Of a stretch of 64,000 nt of DNA, positions 37,967 through 48,148 are shown piece by piece. Where the stretch lies: positions 20,090 through 84,089 of the forward strand of contig CAJNCF010000008.1 of assembly GCA_905221195.1 (NCBI GenBank). Direction: 5' to 3'. The position numbers and the translations under genes are program-made. The notes below the pieces were generated by a model. It was not told the DNA's origin. It was given only the letters and a program-made list of their open reading frames with translations, and did not search any database. The first letter of the stretch is position 1, and every line of letters starts with the position of its first letter. This stretch comes from a bacterium (lineage in GTDB: Bacteria; Bacillota; Bacilli; Lactobacillales; Streptococcaceae).

Positions 37967-38761
37967 TTAATCTGCTGTATGGCTAGATGGTTTGAGCTTG
38001 TAACGGTCATAAAGTTTTTGCAAACTACCATCCGTGCTCCATTTAGTAACCAAGTTATCGAGATAGTCGTTGAGCTCGGTATTTGATTTCTTGGTAACGA
38101 TACCGTAGTCAGATGGTTTGAAACTATCATCTAGTAGTACTGTGCGTTTGCTGATATAACCAGATAGAATCGAGCGGTCAACGGAAAAGGCATCAATACG
38201 GTGAGCATGAAGGGAAGTAATTAATTCTGGGTAGGAACCAAGTTCGACGAATTTAAAGGTTAGACCTTTCTTTTTACCCAGTTCAGTAATCAAGCGCTGA
38301 GTAATGGAACCTTGGGCAACTCCGATGGTTTTACCGTTTAGATCCTCAATGCTTTTGATTTTGGCAGATTTATTGACCAAAAAGCCAGAAGCGTCGGTGT
38401 AGTAGGGACTGGTAAAGTTATAGAGTTTTTTGCGCTCGTCTGTGATGGTAAAGGTCGCGATATCCATATCAACCTGTTCATTGTCTAAGAGCGGTCCACG
38501 AGTTTGCGCGGTAACAGGCACATAGCGAACTTTGACCTTGAGCTCATCTGCTACCATCTTGGCCAAGTCGGTTTCGATACCAGAATAGGTTCCTGTCTTG
38601 GGATCCTTGTAGCCAAAGTTGGGAACGTCTTGTTTGACACCGACAACTAGCTCGCCTCTTTTTTGAATATCTGCGACACTGGTGTCGGCCTGAACTGGTT
38701 TTGCAGCAGACAGGCTCAAAAGGCTAATCAATAATGCTGATAAAAAGAATTTCTTTTTCAT
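37967..38761 (-). CDS. amino acid ABC transporter substrate-binding protein without a lipobox
   Basis: 264-residue family 3 extracellular binding protein (GELVVGVKQDVPNFGY, GIETDLAKMVADEL, GKTIGVAQGS). The start at 38761 has AAGGAGG upstream; the frame continues upstream but overlaps the ATPase gene. The N-terminus is a classical signal peptide (residues 1-26) ending in PVQA-DTS, with no cysteine, so it should not become a lipoprotein. That is unusual for a Gram-positive ABC binding protein and suggests release or another mode of tethering. Confidence 0.92.
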   Translation of the reverse strand: MKKKFFLSALLISLLSLSAAKPVQADTSVADIQKRGELVVGVKQDVPNFGYKDPKTGTYSGIETDLAKMVADELKVKVRYVPVTAQTRGPLLDNEQVDMDIATFTITDERKKLYNFTSPYYTDASGFLVNKSAKIKSIEDLNGKTIGVAQGSITQRLITELGKKKGLTFKFVELGSYPELITSLHAHRIDAFSVDRSILSGYISKRTVLLDDSFKPSDYGIVTKKSNTELNDYLDNLVTKWSTDGSLQKLYDRYKLKPSSHTAD

Positions 38762-38771
38762 AGGCGCCTCC

Positions 38772-39530
38772 TTATTTGACTTTGTCACTTTCGTGGTTGA
38801 TGATTTTGCTGAGGAATTGTTGGGCACGAGGTTCGCTTGGATTGTCGAAAAAGTCGTCGACATCTGTCGTATCCACCAAAACCTCTCCGTCAGCCATAAA
38901 GATGATGCGGTCAGCAACTTCACGGGCAAAGCCCATTTCATGGGTGACGACTATCATATTCATCCCCTCGTGGGCCAATTTTTGCATAACTGCTAGAACA
39001 TCGCCGATGGTTTCAGGATCAAGGGCAGATGTTGGCTCATCGAAGAGGAGGAGTTCAGGATGCATAGCGAGACCACGTGCGATGGCAATCCGTTGTTTTT
39101 GTCCACCAGACAGCATGGCTGGATAAGAATCTTTCTTGTCCCACATATTTACAAATTCCAGATATTTTTTGGCCGTTTTTTCAGCTTCTTTTTTATCAAT
39201 TCCTAGAACTTTTATGGGTGCAAGTGTTACGTTTTCTAACACTGTTTTGTGTGGGTAGAGGTTGAAATGCTGGAAAACCATGCCGACTTCCTTGCGAAGA
39301 GGCACTAAATCTTTCTGGCTGGCACCAGCAACTTGGTGACCATTTACTAGGAGACTTCCCTTGTCAACAGCCTCTAAACCATTAATCGTACGGATAAGAG
39401 TGGACTTCCCAGAACCAGAAGGGCCTAGGAGTACAACAACTTGCCCTTTTTCAAAACGGAGATTGATGTCGCGGAGTGCGTGGTAGTCTCCGTAATATTT
39501 TTCGACGTGTTCAAATTCTACTAAAGCCAT
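38772..39530 (-). CDS. amino acid ABC transporter ATP-binding protein
   Basis: 252-residue GlnQ-type ATPase with Walker A GPSGSGKST, signature MLSGGQKQR, Walker B LLLFDEPTSALD and the switch His in VVTHEMGFAREVAD. It is the first gene of the operon, 10 bases before the binding-protein gene. A conserved GTEE- or glutamine-specific feature is not evident, so I only call it polar amino acid type. Confidence 0.94.
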   Translation of the reverse strand: MALVEFEHVEKYYGDYHALRDINLRFEKGQVVVLLGPSGSGKSTLIRTINGLEAVDKGSLLVNGHQVAGASQKDLVPLRKEVGMVFQHFNLYPHKTVLENVTLAPIKVLGIDKKEAEKTAKKYLEFVNMWDKKDSYPAMLSGGQKQRIAIARGLAMHPELLLFDEPTSALDPETIGDVLAVMQKLAHEGMNMIVVTHEMGFAREVADRIIFMADGEVLVDTTDVDDFFDNPSEPRAQQFLSKIINHESDKVK

Positions 39531-39661
39531 AAGGAATCTCCTTTGTGTTAGATTTTATAACATGATTCTACACCAAAAGAATGGCCTTGTCAAATCATAT
39601 CTGAAAAAATTCACTAAAATTTTATAAAAAAGCAATCAGGATAGAGAAAAAGCCTAAATCA

Positions 39662-39670
39662 TGTTATAAT
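39662..39670 (+). promoter_or_regulatory. extended -10 promoter of recJ
   Basis: TGTTATAAT, 37 bp before the preferred recJ start. The region upstream (39531-39660) is AT-rich and is shared with the divergent ABC operon promoter. Confidence 0.6.
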
Positions 39671-39706
39671 GAAGCAATAGAATTCTTAGAAAGAGTGGAT
39701 GTCTTT

Positions 39707-41926
39707 TTGATAACACCTACTTATGAATGGCAATTTGCCCCGCAGGTTGAAGATGCGGATTTTACAAAGATAGCCAAGAAGGCTGGACTGGGTCCTGAGG
39801 TGGCTCGGTTATTATTTGAGAGAGGGATTCAGGATGAAGAAAGTCTGAAGAAGTTTTTAGAACCTTCCTTGGAGGACTTGCATGACCCCTATCTGCTCCA
39901 TGATATGGACAAGGCAGTGACTCGCATTCGTCAGGCCATTGAAGAAGGGGAAAATATTCTCATCTATGGAGACTATGATGCGGATGGCATGACTTCGGCT
40001 TCGATTGTGAAGGAAAGTTTGGAACAGCTTGGTGCTGAGTGCCGTGTTTACCTGCCCAATCGTTTTACTGATGGCTATGGTCCAAATGCTAGTGTTTATA
40101 AATACTTTATCGAGCAAGAAGGAATTTCCTTGATTGTGACGGTGGACAATGGGGTCGCTGGTCATGAAGCCATTGAATTGGCCCAGTCTATGGGAGTGGA
40201 TGTCATTGTGACCGACCACCATTCCATGCCTGAAACCCTGCCAGATGCTTATGCCATTGTCCATCCTGAGCATCCAGATGCAGACTATCCTTTCCAATAT
40301 TTGGCTGGTTGTGGAGTGGCATTCAAGCTGGCTTGCGCCCTTTTAGAAGAAGTACAGGTGGAATTACTTGATTTGGTCGCTATCGGAACCATTGCAGATA
40401 TGGTGAGCTTGACAGATGAAAACCGTATCTTGGTTCAATATGGTCTGGAAATGCTAGGGCATACTCAGCGCATAGGTCTGCAAGAAATGTTGGATATGGC
40501 TGGGATTGCTGCTAATGAAGTGACAGAAGAAACGGTTGGTTTTCAGATTGCCCCTCGTTTGAATGCCTTGGGCCGATTGGATGATCCCAATCCTGCCATT
40601 GATTTGCTGACTGGATTTGACGACGAGGAAGCGCATGAGATTGCCCTTATGATTCATCAGAAAAACGAAGAGCGCAAGGAAATCGTTCAGTCTATCTATG
40701 AAGAAGCTAAGACCATGGTGGATCCTGAGAAGAAGGTTCAGGTCTTAGCCAAGGAAGGTTGGAATCCTGGGGTTCTAGGAATCGTAGCTGGTCGTTTGTT
40801 GGAAGAATTAGGACAGACGGTCATTGTTCTTAATATAGAGGACGGTCGTGCCAAGGGCAGTGCTCGTAGTGTGGAAGCGGTCGATATTTTTGAAGCCCTA
40901 GATCCCCATCGCGACCTCTTTATCGCATTTGGCGGTCATGCTGGCGCAGCAGGAATGACACTGGAAGTGGAAAAACTCTCAGATTTATCTCAGGTTTTGG
41001 AAGAATATGTCCGTGAAAAAGGTACAGATGCTGCTGGCAAGAACAAGTTAAATCTAGATGAAGAACTGGATTTGGAGACTTTGAGTCTTGAAACGGTCAA
41101 GAACTTTGAACGCTTGGCACCTTTTGGGATGGATAATCAGAAACCTGTCTTTTATATCAAGGATTTTCAGGTCGAAAGTGCTAGAACAATGGGAGCTGGC
41201 AACGCCCATCTCAAACTGAAAATTTCTAAGGGTGAGGCGAGTTTTGAAGTGGTAGCCTTCGGTCAAGGTAGATGGGCAACAGAATTTTCTCAAATTAAGA
41301 ATCTAGAGTTGGCAGTCAAATTGTCTGTCAATCAATGGAATGGCCAAACGGCCCTCCAGTTGATGATGGTGGATGCACGTGTAGAGGGTGTTCAACTTTT
41401 TAACATCCGTGGAAAAAATGCAGTCTTGCCAGAAGGAGTTCCAGTCTTGGATTTTGCTGGAGAAGTACCAAATCTGGCGGCTAGTGAAGCTGTGGTTGTA
41501 AAAACAATTCCTGAAGATATTACTCAGCTGAAGACCATTTTTCAGGAACAGCATTTCTCTGCTGTCTATTTCAAAAATGACATTGATAAGGCCTATTATC
41601 TGACAGGTTATGGAACTAGAGATCAGTTTGCCAAATTGTACAAGACAATCTACCAGTTTCCAGAGTTTGATATTCGCTATAAGCTGAAGGATTTGGCTAC
41701 TTATCTTAATATTCAACAAATCTTGCTGGTCAAGATGATTCAAGTATTTGAAGAGCTAGGCTTTGTGACGATCAAAGATGGTGTCATGACAGTCAATAAA
41801 GAAGCGCCAAAGCGAGAAATAGGAGAAAGTCAGATTTACCAAAATCTCAAACAAACCGTTAAAGACCAAGAAATGATGGCGCTGGGTACCGTGCAAGAAA
41901 TCTATGACTTTTTGATGGAGAAATAG
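39707..41926 (+). CDS. recJ: single-stranded-DNA-specific exonuclease RecJ
   Basis: 5'-3' single-strand exonuclease of recombination and mismatch repair. DHH-family motifs are intact: YGDYDADGMTS, VTDHHSMPE, and GGHAGAAGMT in the DHHA1 domain. A C-terminal region of about 190 residues follows, as is usual for Firmicute RecJ. The start is not certain: the frame opens with GTG at 39695, but TTG at 39707 gives MITPTYEWQF and better distance from AAAGAG. About 739 residues. Confidence 0.93.
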   Translation: MITPTYEWQFAPQVEDADFTKIAKKAGLGPEVARLLFERGIQDEESLKKFLEPSLEDLHDPYLLHDMDKAVTRIRQAIEEGENILIYGDYDADGMTSASIVKESLEQLGAECRVYLPNRFTDGYGPNASVYKYFIEQEGISLIVTVDNGVAGHEAIELAQSMGVDVIVTDHHSMPETLPDAYAIVHPEHPDADYPFQYLAGCGVAFKLACALLEEVQVELLDLVAIGTIADMVSLTDENRILVQYGLEMLGHTQRIGLQEMLDMAGIAANEVTEETVGFQIAPRLNALGRLDDPNPAIDLLTGFDDEEAHEIALMIHQKNEERKEIVQSIYEEAKTMVDPEKKVQVLAKEGWNPGVLGIVAGRLLEELGQTVIVLNIEDGRAKGSARSVEAVDIFEALDPHRDLFIAFGGHAGAAGMTLEVEKLSDLSQVLEEYVREKGTDAAGKNKLNLDEELDLETLSLETVKNFERLAPFGMDNQKPVFYIKDFQVESARTMGAGNAHLKLKISKGEASFEVVAFGQGRWATEFSQIKNLELAVKLSVNQWNGQTALQLMMVDARVEGVQLFNIRGKNAVLPEGVPVLDFAGEVPNLAASEAVVVKTIPEDITQLKTIFQEQHFSAVYFKNDIDKAYYLTGYGTRDQFAKLYKTIYQFPEFDIRYKLKDLATYLNIQQILLVKMIQVFEELGFVTIKDGVMTVNKEAPKREIGESQIYQNLKQTVKDQEMMALGTVQEIYDFLMEK

Positions 41927-41938
41927 TAGCAGATTGGA

Positions 41939-41964
41939 AAGAGTTGGGTAACCAGCTCTTTTTT
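41939..41964 (+). terminator. terminator after recJ
   Basis: GAGTTGG / CCAGCTC stem with a GTAA loop and six T. Confidence 0.85.
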
Positions 41965-42002
41965 GAAAACAAATCTTCATTTTGAAAATCATCAAAAAAA
42001 TG

Positions 42003-42102
42003 GTATAATGGTAGGAAAAGATTCGGCTAAAAGTAATAGTGCTTTTAGAATAAGAGGGTAAGCAACCCTATAATCAAGATAAACTAAGCTTTCGGAGGAA
42101 AA
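42003..42102 (+). promoter_or_regulatory. promoter and hairpin leader of the RNase J2 gene
   Basis: TATAAT at 42003-42008 starts a leader of about 90 bases with two tight stems: CTAAAAG / CTTTTAG (42027-42048) and AGGGT / ACCCT (42055-42069). The hairpins precede a strong TCGGAGGA ribosome site. RNase J genes can be autoregulated at the RNA level, so these stems are candidates; that is inference. Confidence 0.5.
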
Positions 42103-43764
42103 ATGAGTAATATCAGTTTAACAACACTTGGTGGTGTACGTGAAAATGGGAAAAATATGTATATCGCTGAAATCGATGGGTCTATTTTTGTTTTGGATGC
42201 AGGTCTGAAATACCCTGAAAATGAACAACTAGGGGTGGACGTAGTTATTCCAAATATGGACTACCTTTTTGAAAATAGCGACCGTATCGCTGGGGTCTTC
42301 TTGACCCACGGCCATGCTGATGCCATTGGTGCTCTGCCTTATCTCTTGGCTGAAGCCAAGGTGCCTGTATTTGGATCTGAGTTGACCATTGAGTTGGCAA
42401 AACTCTTTGTTAAAGGAAATGATACGGTTAAGAAATTCAATGATTTCCATGTCATCGATGAGGATTCGGAGATTGATTTTGGAGGGACTGTGGTGTCCTT
42501 CTTCCGTACGACCCACTCTATCCCTGAAAGTCTGGGTGTGGTCTTGAAGACGGCTGAAGGTAGCATCGTTTATACAGGTGACTTCAAATTTGACCAGACA
42601 GCTAGTGAATCCTATGCGACAGACTTCGCTCGTTTGGCAGAAATCGGTCGTGACGGAGTTTTAGCTCTGCTCAGTGATTCAGCCAATGCGGACAGTAATA
42701 TCCAAGTGGCTAGCGAAAGTGAAGTTGGGGATGAAATCACTCAAACTATTGCGGACTGGGAGGGACGTATCATCGTTGCAGCAGTAGCCAGCAACCTCTC
42801 TCGTATCCAGCAGGTGTTTGACGCTGCGGATGAGACAGGTCGTCGTGTGGTTTTGACAGGGTTTGATATTGAAAATATCGTCCGCACAGCTATTCGCCTC
42901 AAGAAATTGTCTCTAGCTAACGAAAGTCTTTTGATTAAGCCAAAAGATATGTCTCGTTTTGAAGACCATGAGTTGATTATCCTTGAGACAGGTCGTATGG
43001 GTGAGCCTATCAACGGTCTTCGCAAGATGTCGATTGGTCGCCACCGTTATGTGGAAATCAAGGACGGTGACCTAGTTTATATCGTAACGACTCCGTCTAT
43101 CGCCAAGGAAGCAGTTATGGCGCGTGTGGAAAATATGATTTACCAAGCTGGTGGAGTTGTCAAACTGATCACCCAAAGCTTGCGCGTGTCAGGTCACGGA
43201 AATGCGCGTGATCTTCAATTGATGATTAATCTCTTGCAACCTAAGTATCTCTTCCCAATTCAAGGGGAATACCGTGAGTTAGATGCCCATGCTAAGGCTG
43301 CTATGGCAGTTGGAATGTTGCCAGAACGCATTTTTATCCCTAAAAAGGGAACTAGCATGGCTTATGAGAATGGGGACTTTGTCCCAGCTGGCGCAGTTTC
43401 GGCAGGGGATGTCTTGATTGACGGGAATGCCATCGGTGATGTTGGAAATGTGGTTCTTCGTGACCGTAAGGTCTTGTCAGAGGATGGCATTTTCATCGTA
43501 GCAATCACCGTTAACCGCCGTGAGAAGAAAATTGTGGCCAAGGCTCGTGTTCACACGCGTGGATTCGTTTATCTCAAGAAGAGTCGCGATATTCTCCGTG
43601 AAAGTTCAGAATTGATTAACCAAACGGTAGAAGAGTATCTTCAAGGCGATGACTTTGACTGGGCAGATCTCAAAGGGAAGGTTCGTGATAATTTGACCAA
43701 GTATCTCTTTGATCAAACCAAAGGTCGTCCAGCTATTTTACCAGTAGTGATGGAAGCAAAATAA
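42103..43764 (+). CDS. rnjB: ribonuclease J2
   Basis: Beta-CASP metallo-beta-lactamase RNase, partner of RNase J1 in RNA decay. The 553-residue protein has the MBL, beta-CASP and C-terminal domains. The metal motif is THGHADAIG, where active RNase J1 has HGHEDHIG, so the final Asp-His pair is changed. That is the J2 signature and implies weak or no intrinsic activity with a structural or regulatory role in the J1/J2 complex. The later motif SGHGNARDLQLM also departs from J1. It has its own promoter and terminator. Confidence 0.93.
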   Translation: MSNISLTTLGGVRENGKNMYIAEIDGSIFVLDAGLKYPENEQLGVDVVIPNMDYLFENSDRIAGVFLTHGHADAIGALPYLLAEAKVPVFGSELTIELAKLFVKGNDTVKKFNDFHVIDEDSEIDFGGTVVSFFRTTHSIPESLGVVLKTAEGSIVYTGDFKFDQTASESYATDFARLAEIGRDGVLALLSDSANADSNIQVASESEVGDEITQTIADWEGRIIVAAVASNLSRIQQVFDAADETGRRVVLTGFDIENIVRTAIRLKKLSLANESLLIKPKDMSRFEDHELIILETGRMGEPINGLRKMSIGRHRYVEIKDGDLVYIVTTPSIAKEAVMARVENMIYQAGGVVKLITQSLRVSGHGNARDLQLMINLLQPKYLFPIQGEYRELDAHAKAAMAVGMLPERIFIPKKGTSMAYENGDFVPAGAVSAGDVLIDGNAIGDVGNVVLRDRKVLSEDGIFIVAITVNRREKKIVAKARVHTRGFVYLKKSRDILRESSELINQTVEEYLQGDDFDWADLKGKVRDNLTKYLFDQTKGRPAILPVVMEAK

Positions 43765-43780
43765 TCGTTGAAATAAATAG

Positions 43781-44611
<831 letters not shown>

Positions 44612-44673
44612 TTTAGATTTCTTTCAGCTTGTTTTAGTAAAATAGTCTTTATTTTCTAGAAAGGTGGAGGGAC

Positions 44674-45375
44674 ATGCGCTGGCTTTTTCGTTTGATAGGG
44701 GCTTTCTTTTCTTTTATTTGGCATTTGTTTTGGCGCCTGGTTTGGATAGCTTTGCTTTTATGGGCTCTTACTTTTGGATTTCTCTGGTATCTGAACGGAG
44801 ATTTTCAAGGAGCGCTAAAGCAAGCAGAGCGGTCAGTAAAAATTGGTCAACAAAGTATCGACCAATGGGAAAAAACAGGGCAACTGCCTAAGTTGAACCA
44901 GACAGATAGCCACCAGCATTCTGAAGGAAGGTGGCCGCAGGCCTCTGCTCGTATTTACTTGGCCCCCCAGATGGATTCACGCTTTCAAAAGGCTTATTTA
45001 GAAGCGATTCAGAATTGGAATCAAACTGGTGCTTTTAACTTTGAACTTGTGACTGAGTCCAGCAAGGCGGATATCTTTGCTACTGAGATGAACGACGGAA
45101 ACACTCCTGTAGCAGGAGAGGCGGAAAGTCAGACCAATCTCTTGACGGGGGAATTCTTGTCTGTAACGGTGCGGTTGAATCATTATTATTTGTCCAATCC
45201 AGACTATGGTTATTCCTATGAGCGCATTATCCATACGGCAGAACATGAGTTGGGGCATGCGATTGGCTTGGACCATACAGATGAGAAGTCTGTGATGCAA
45301 CCTGCGGGTTCCTTTTATGGTATTCAGGAAGAGGATGTTGCAAACCTTCGAAAATTATATGAGACCAATGAGTAG
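44674..45375 (+). CDS. membrane-anchored or secreted metzincin-like zinc protease (matrixin type)
   Basis: 233-residue protein with an uncleaved-looking N-terminal membrane segment (about 8-35) and an external domain ending in the metzincin zinc site H191-E192-x-x-H195-x-x-G198-x-x-H201, followed by the Met-turn SVMQPAG. The spacing fits matrixin/M10-like proteases. The linker (about 45-90) is polar. The ribosome site is GGTGGAGGG. A terminator separates it from uvrC. Likely role is an extracellular peptidase; the substrate is unknown. Confidence 0.85.
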   Translation: MRWLFRLIGAFFSFIWHLFWRLVWIALLLWALTFGFLWYLNGDFQGALKQAERSVKIGQQSIDQWEKTGQLPKLNQTDSHQHSEGRWPQASARIYLAPQMDSRFQKAYLEAIQNWNQTGAFNFELVTESSKADIFATEMNDGNTPVAGEAESQTNLLTGEFLSVTVRLNHYYLSNPDYGYSYERIIHTAEHELGHAIGLDHTDEKSVMQPAGSFYGIQEEDVANLRKLYETNE

Positions 45376-45399
45376 GGGACTATCTTTCCCTACTTTTTT
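45371..45399 (+). terminator. terminator between the protease gene and uvrC
   Basis: AGTAGGG / CCCTACT perfect stem with a run of T. The T-run merges directly with the uvrC promoter. Confidence 0.85.
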
Positions 45400-45407
45400 G
45401 CTATAAT
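45399..45407 (+). promoter_or_regulatory. extended -10 promoter immediately before uvrC
   Basis: TGCTATAAT ends 6 bases before the uvrC ATG (45414), so the expected transcription start is the A of the ATG and the mRNA should be leaderless. No ribosome site is present. Confidence 0.6.
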
Positions 45408-45413
45408 GGAACT

Positions 45414-47261
45414 ATGAATAACTTGATTAAATCAAAACTAGAGCTCTTGCCGACCAGCCCTGGTTGCTACATTCACAAGGATAAAAACGGCACCATTATC
45501 TATGTAGGAAAGGCTAAAAACCTGCGCAACCGTGTGAGGTCCTATTTCCGTGGGAGTCACGATACCAAGACAGAGGCTCTGGTGTCTGAAATTGTAGATT
45601 TTGAATTTATTGTTACGGAGTCTAATATTGAGGCCCTTCTCCTAGAAATCAACCTGATCAAGGAAAATAAGCCTAAATACAATATTATGCTCAAGGATGA
45701 TAAGTCCTATCCCTTCATCAAAATCACCAATGAGCGCTATCCTCGTTTGATTATCACTCGTCAGGTCAAAAAGGACGGTGGTCTCTACTTTGGTCCCTAT
45801 CCAGATGTAGGGGCAGCCAATGAAATCAAGCGACTGCTGGATCGGATTTTCCCTTTTCGTAAGTGTACCAATCCACCGTCTAAGGTCTGTTTTTATTACC
45901 ATATCGGTCAATGTATGGCCCACACCATCTGTAAGAAAGATGAGGACTATTTCAAGTCTATGGCTCAGGAGGTTTCTGATTTCCTAAAAGGACAGGATGA
46001 CAAAATCATCGATGACCTCAAGGGGAAGATGGCAAGTGCTGCCCAGACTATGGAATTTGAACGTGCAGCGGAATACCGTGACCTAATTCAAGCCATTGGA
46101 ACGCTTCGGACCAAGCAACGGGTCATGGCCAAGGATCTCCAAAATCGTGACGTTTTTGGCTACTATGTGGACAAGGGCTGGATGTGTGTTCAGGTTTTCT
46201 TTGTTCGTCAAGGCAAGCTGATTGAACGCGATGTTAATCTCTTCCCCTACTACAATGATCCAGATGAGGACTTCTTGACCTATGTGGGACAATTTTATCA
46301 AGAAAAATCTCACCTAGTACCCAATGAGGTGCTAATTCCGCAGGATATTGACGAAGAAGCTGTCAAGGCCTTGGTGGATACCAAGATTCTCAAGCCCCAA
46401 CGTGGAGAGAAAAAGCAGCTGGTCAATCTAGCTATAAAGAATGCCCGAGTCAGCCTAGAGCAGAAGTTCAATCTGTTAGAAAAATCTGTCGAAAAGACAC
46501 AAGGGGCTATTGAAAATCTAGGTCGTTTGCTTCAAATACCGACCCCAGTCCGCATCGAATCCTTCGATAATTCCAATATCATGGGAACCAGTCCTGTTTC
46601 GGCCATGGTGGTCTTTGTCAACGGCAAACCAAGTAAGAAGGATTACCGTAAGTACAAGATAAAAACCGTAGTCGGGCCAGATGATTATGCCAGTATGCGT
46701 GAGGTTATCCGCAGACGCTATGGCCGAGTTCAGCGTGAGGATTTGACTCCGCCAGATTTGATTGTCATTGATGGGGGACAAGGTCAAGTTAATATTGCCA
46801 AACAGGTCATCCAAGAAGAACTGGGTTTGGATATTCCAATTGCAGGTCTGCAAAAGAATGACAAGCACCAAACCCATGAATTGCTCTTTGGAGATCCGCT
46901 TGAGGTGGTGGAGTTATCTCGCAATTCTCAGGAATTTTTCCTCCTTCAACGCATTCAGGATGAGGTTCACCGCTTTGCCATCACCTTCCACCGCCAACTG
47001 CGATCCAAAAATTCTTTCTCATCTCAATTGGATGGGATTGAAGGTTTGGGGCCTAAACGCAAGCAAAATCTTATGAAGCATTTCAAGTCTCTAACTAAAA
47101 TCAAGGAAGCCAGTGTGGATGAGATTGTCGAAGTTGGGGTGCCAAGAGCAGTCGCAGAAGCAGTTCAGAGGAAGTTGAATCCGCAGGAAGCAGAAGCCTT
47201 ACTTCAAGTTGCGGAAGAAAGAGTAGATTACCAAACGGAAGGAAACCACAATGAATCATAA
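45414..47261 (+). CDS. uvrC: excinuclease ABC subunit C
   Basis: Nuclease subunit of nucleotide excision repair that cuts on both sides of a lesion bound by UvrB. The 615 residues include a GIY-YIG domain at the N-terminus ([19 protein letters not shown]), a central UVR motif region ([13 protein letters not shown]), the RNase H-like C-terminal nuclease and a final helix-hairpin-helix ([14 protein letters not shown]). Alternative starts are not needed. The next gene starts within the last 11 bases. The promoter predicts a leaderless mRNA. Confidence 0.97.
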   Translation: MNNLIKSKLELLPTSPGCYIHKDKNGTIIYVGKAKNLRNRVRSYFRGSHDTKTEALVSEIVDFEFIVTESNIEALLLEINLIKENKPKYNIMLKDDKSYPFIKITNERYPRLIITRQVKKDGGLYFGPYPDVGAANEIKRLLDRIFPFRKCTNPPSKVCFYYHIGQCMAHTICKKDEDYFKSMAQEVSDFLKGQDDKIIDDLKGKMASAAQTMEFERAAEYRDLIQAIGTLRTKQRVMAKDLQNRDVFGYYVDKGWMCVQVFFVRQGKLIERDVNLFPYYNDPDEDFLTYVGQFYQEKSHLVPNEVLIPQDIDEEAVKALVDTKILKPQRGEKKQLVNLAIKNARVSLEQKFNLLEKSVEKTQGAIENLGRLLQIPTPVRIESFDNSNIMGTSPVSAMVVFVNGKPSKKDYRKYKIKTVVGPDDYASMREVIRRRYGRVQREDLTPPDLIVIDGGQGQVNIAKQVIQEELGLDIPIAGLQKNDKHQTHELLFGDPLEVVELSRNSQEFFLLQRIQDEVHRFAITFHRQLRSKNSFSSQLDGIEGLGPKRKQNLMKHFKSLTKIKEASVDEIVEVGVPRAVAEAVQRKLNPQEAEALLQVAEERVDYQTEGNHNES

Positions 47262-48084
47262 AATTGCAATTTTATCAGATATTCATGGCAATACGACTGC
47301 TTTAGAAGCAGTTATTGCAGATGCTAAAAATCAAGGAGTCAGTGAATACTGGCTTCTGGGAGATGTTTTTCTTCCTGGTCCAGGTGCAAGTGACTTGGTA
47401 GCCCTGCTAAATGACCTTCCTATCACGGCAAGTGTTCGAGGCAATTGGGATGATTGTGTCCTTGAGGCTTTGGATGGTGAATACGGTTTGGAAGATCCAC
47501 AAGAAATCCAGTCAATGCGCATGACTCAGTTTTTGATGGAGCGAATGGATCCTGCAACGATTGTCTGGCTACGAAGCTTACCTTTGCTAGAAAAGAAAGA
47601 AGTTGACGGACTGCGCTTTTCTCTCTCACATAATTTACCTGACAAAAATTATGGTGGAGACCTACTGGTTGGGAATGATACAGATAAATTTGACCAACTG
47701 CTAGATGCGGAAACCGATGTGGCAATCTACGGTCATGTTCACAAGCAGTTGCTTCGTTATGGCAGTCAAGGGCAACAAATCATCAATCCAGGTTCGATTG
47801 GCATGCCCTATTTTGATTGGGAGATGTTAAAAAATCACCGTGCCCAGTATGCCGTGATAGAAGTTGAAGATGGGGAATTGGTAAATATCCTATTTCGTAA
47901 AGTCGCTTATGCTTATGAAGCGGAGTTAGACTTGGCAAAGTCCAAGGGGCTTCCCTTTATCGAAATGTATGAAGAACTACGTCGTGAAGATAACTATCAG
48001 GGACACAATCTGGAATTATTAGCAAGCTTAATAGAAAAGCATGGGTATGTAGAAGATGTGAAGAATTTTTTTGATTTTTTGTAA
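47251..48084 (+). CDS. metallophosphoesterase of the calcineurin-like family
   Basis: 277-residue cytosolic phosphoesterase of the YfcE/Ppp-like type. The metal sites [19 protein letters not shown], and GHVHKQ appear in order, followed by INPGSIGMP. Such enzymes hydrolyse phosphodiesters or small phosphates, and the substrate cannot be read from sequence. It overlaps the end of uvrC, so it is translated with it. Confidence 0.9.
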   Translation: MNHKIAILSDIHGNTTALEAVIADAKNQGVSEYWLLGDVFLPGPGASDLVALLNDLPITASVRGNWDDCVLEALDGEYGLEDPQEIQSMRMTQFLMERMDPATIVWLRSLPLLEKKEVDGLRFSLSHNLPDKNYGGDLLVGNDTDKFDQLLDAETDVAIYGHVHKQLLRYGSQGQQIINPGSIGMPYFDWEMLKNHRAQYAVIEVEDGELVNILFRKVAYAYEAELDLAKSKGLPFIEMYEELRREDNYQGHNLELLASLIEKHGYVEDVKNFFDFL

Positions 48085-48113
48085 GAGTTCCCTAAGATAA
48101 CCAATGCAAACTA

Positions 48114-48141
48114 AAAACGATTGGCTGGTCCAATCGCTTTT
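48114..48141. terminator. bidirectional terminator between convergent genes
   Basis: Symmetric AAAACGATTGG / CCAATCGCTTTT stem with a 5-base loop, A-run on one side and T-run on the other; it serves both the phosphoesterase and the binding-protein gene. Confidence 0.85.
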
Positions 48142-48148
48142 ATATATC

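Noticed and set aside
38762..38941. N-terminal extension of the ABC binding protein
   Set aside because: It overlaps the ATPase gene and would bury a normal signal peptide; AAGGAGG supports the start at 38761.
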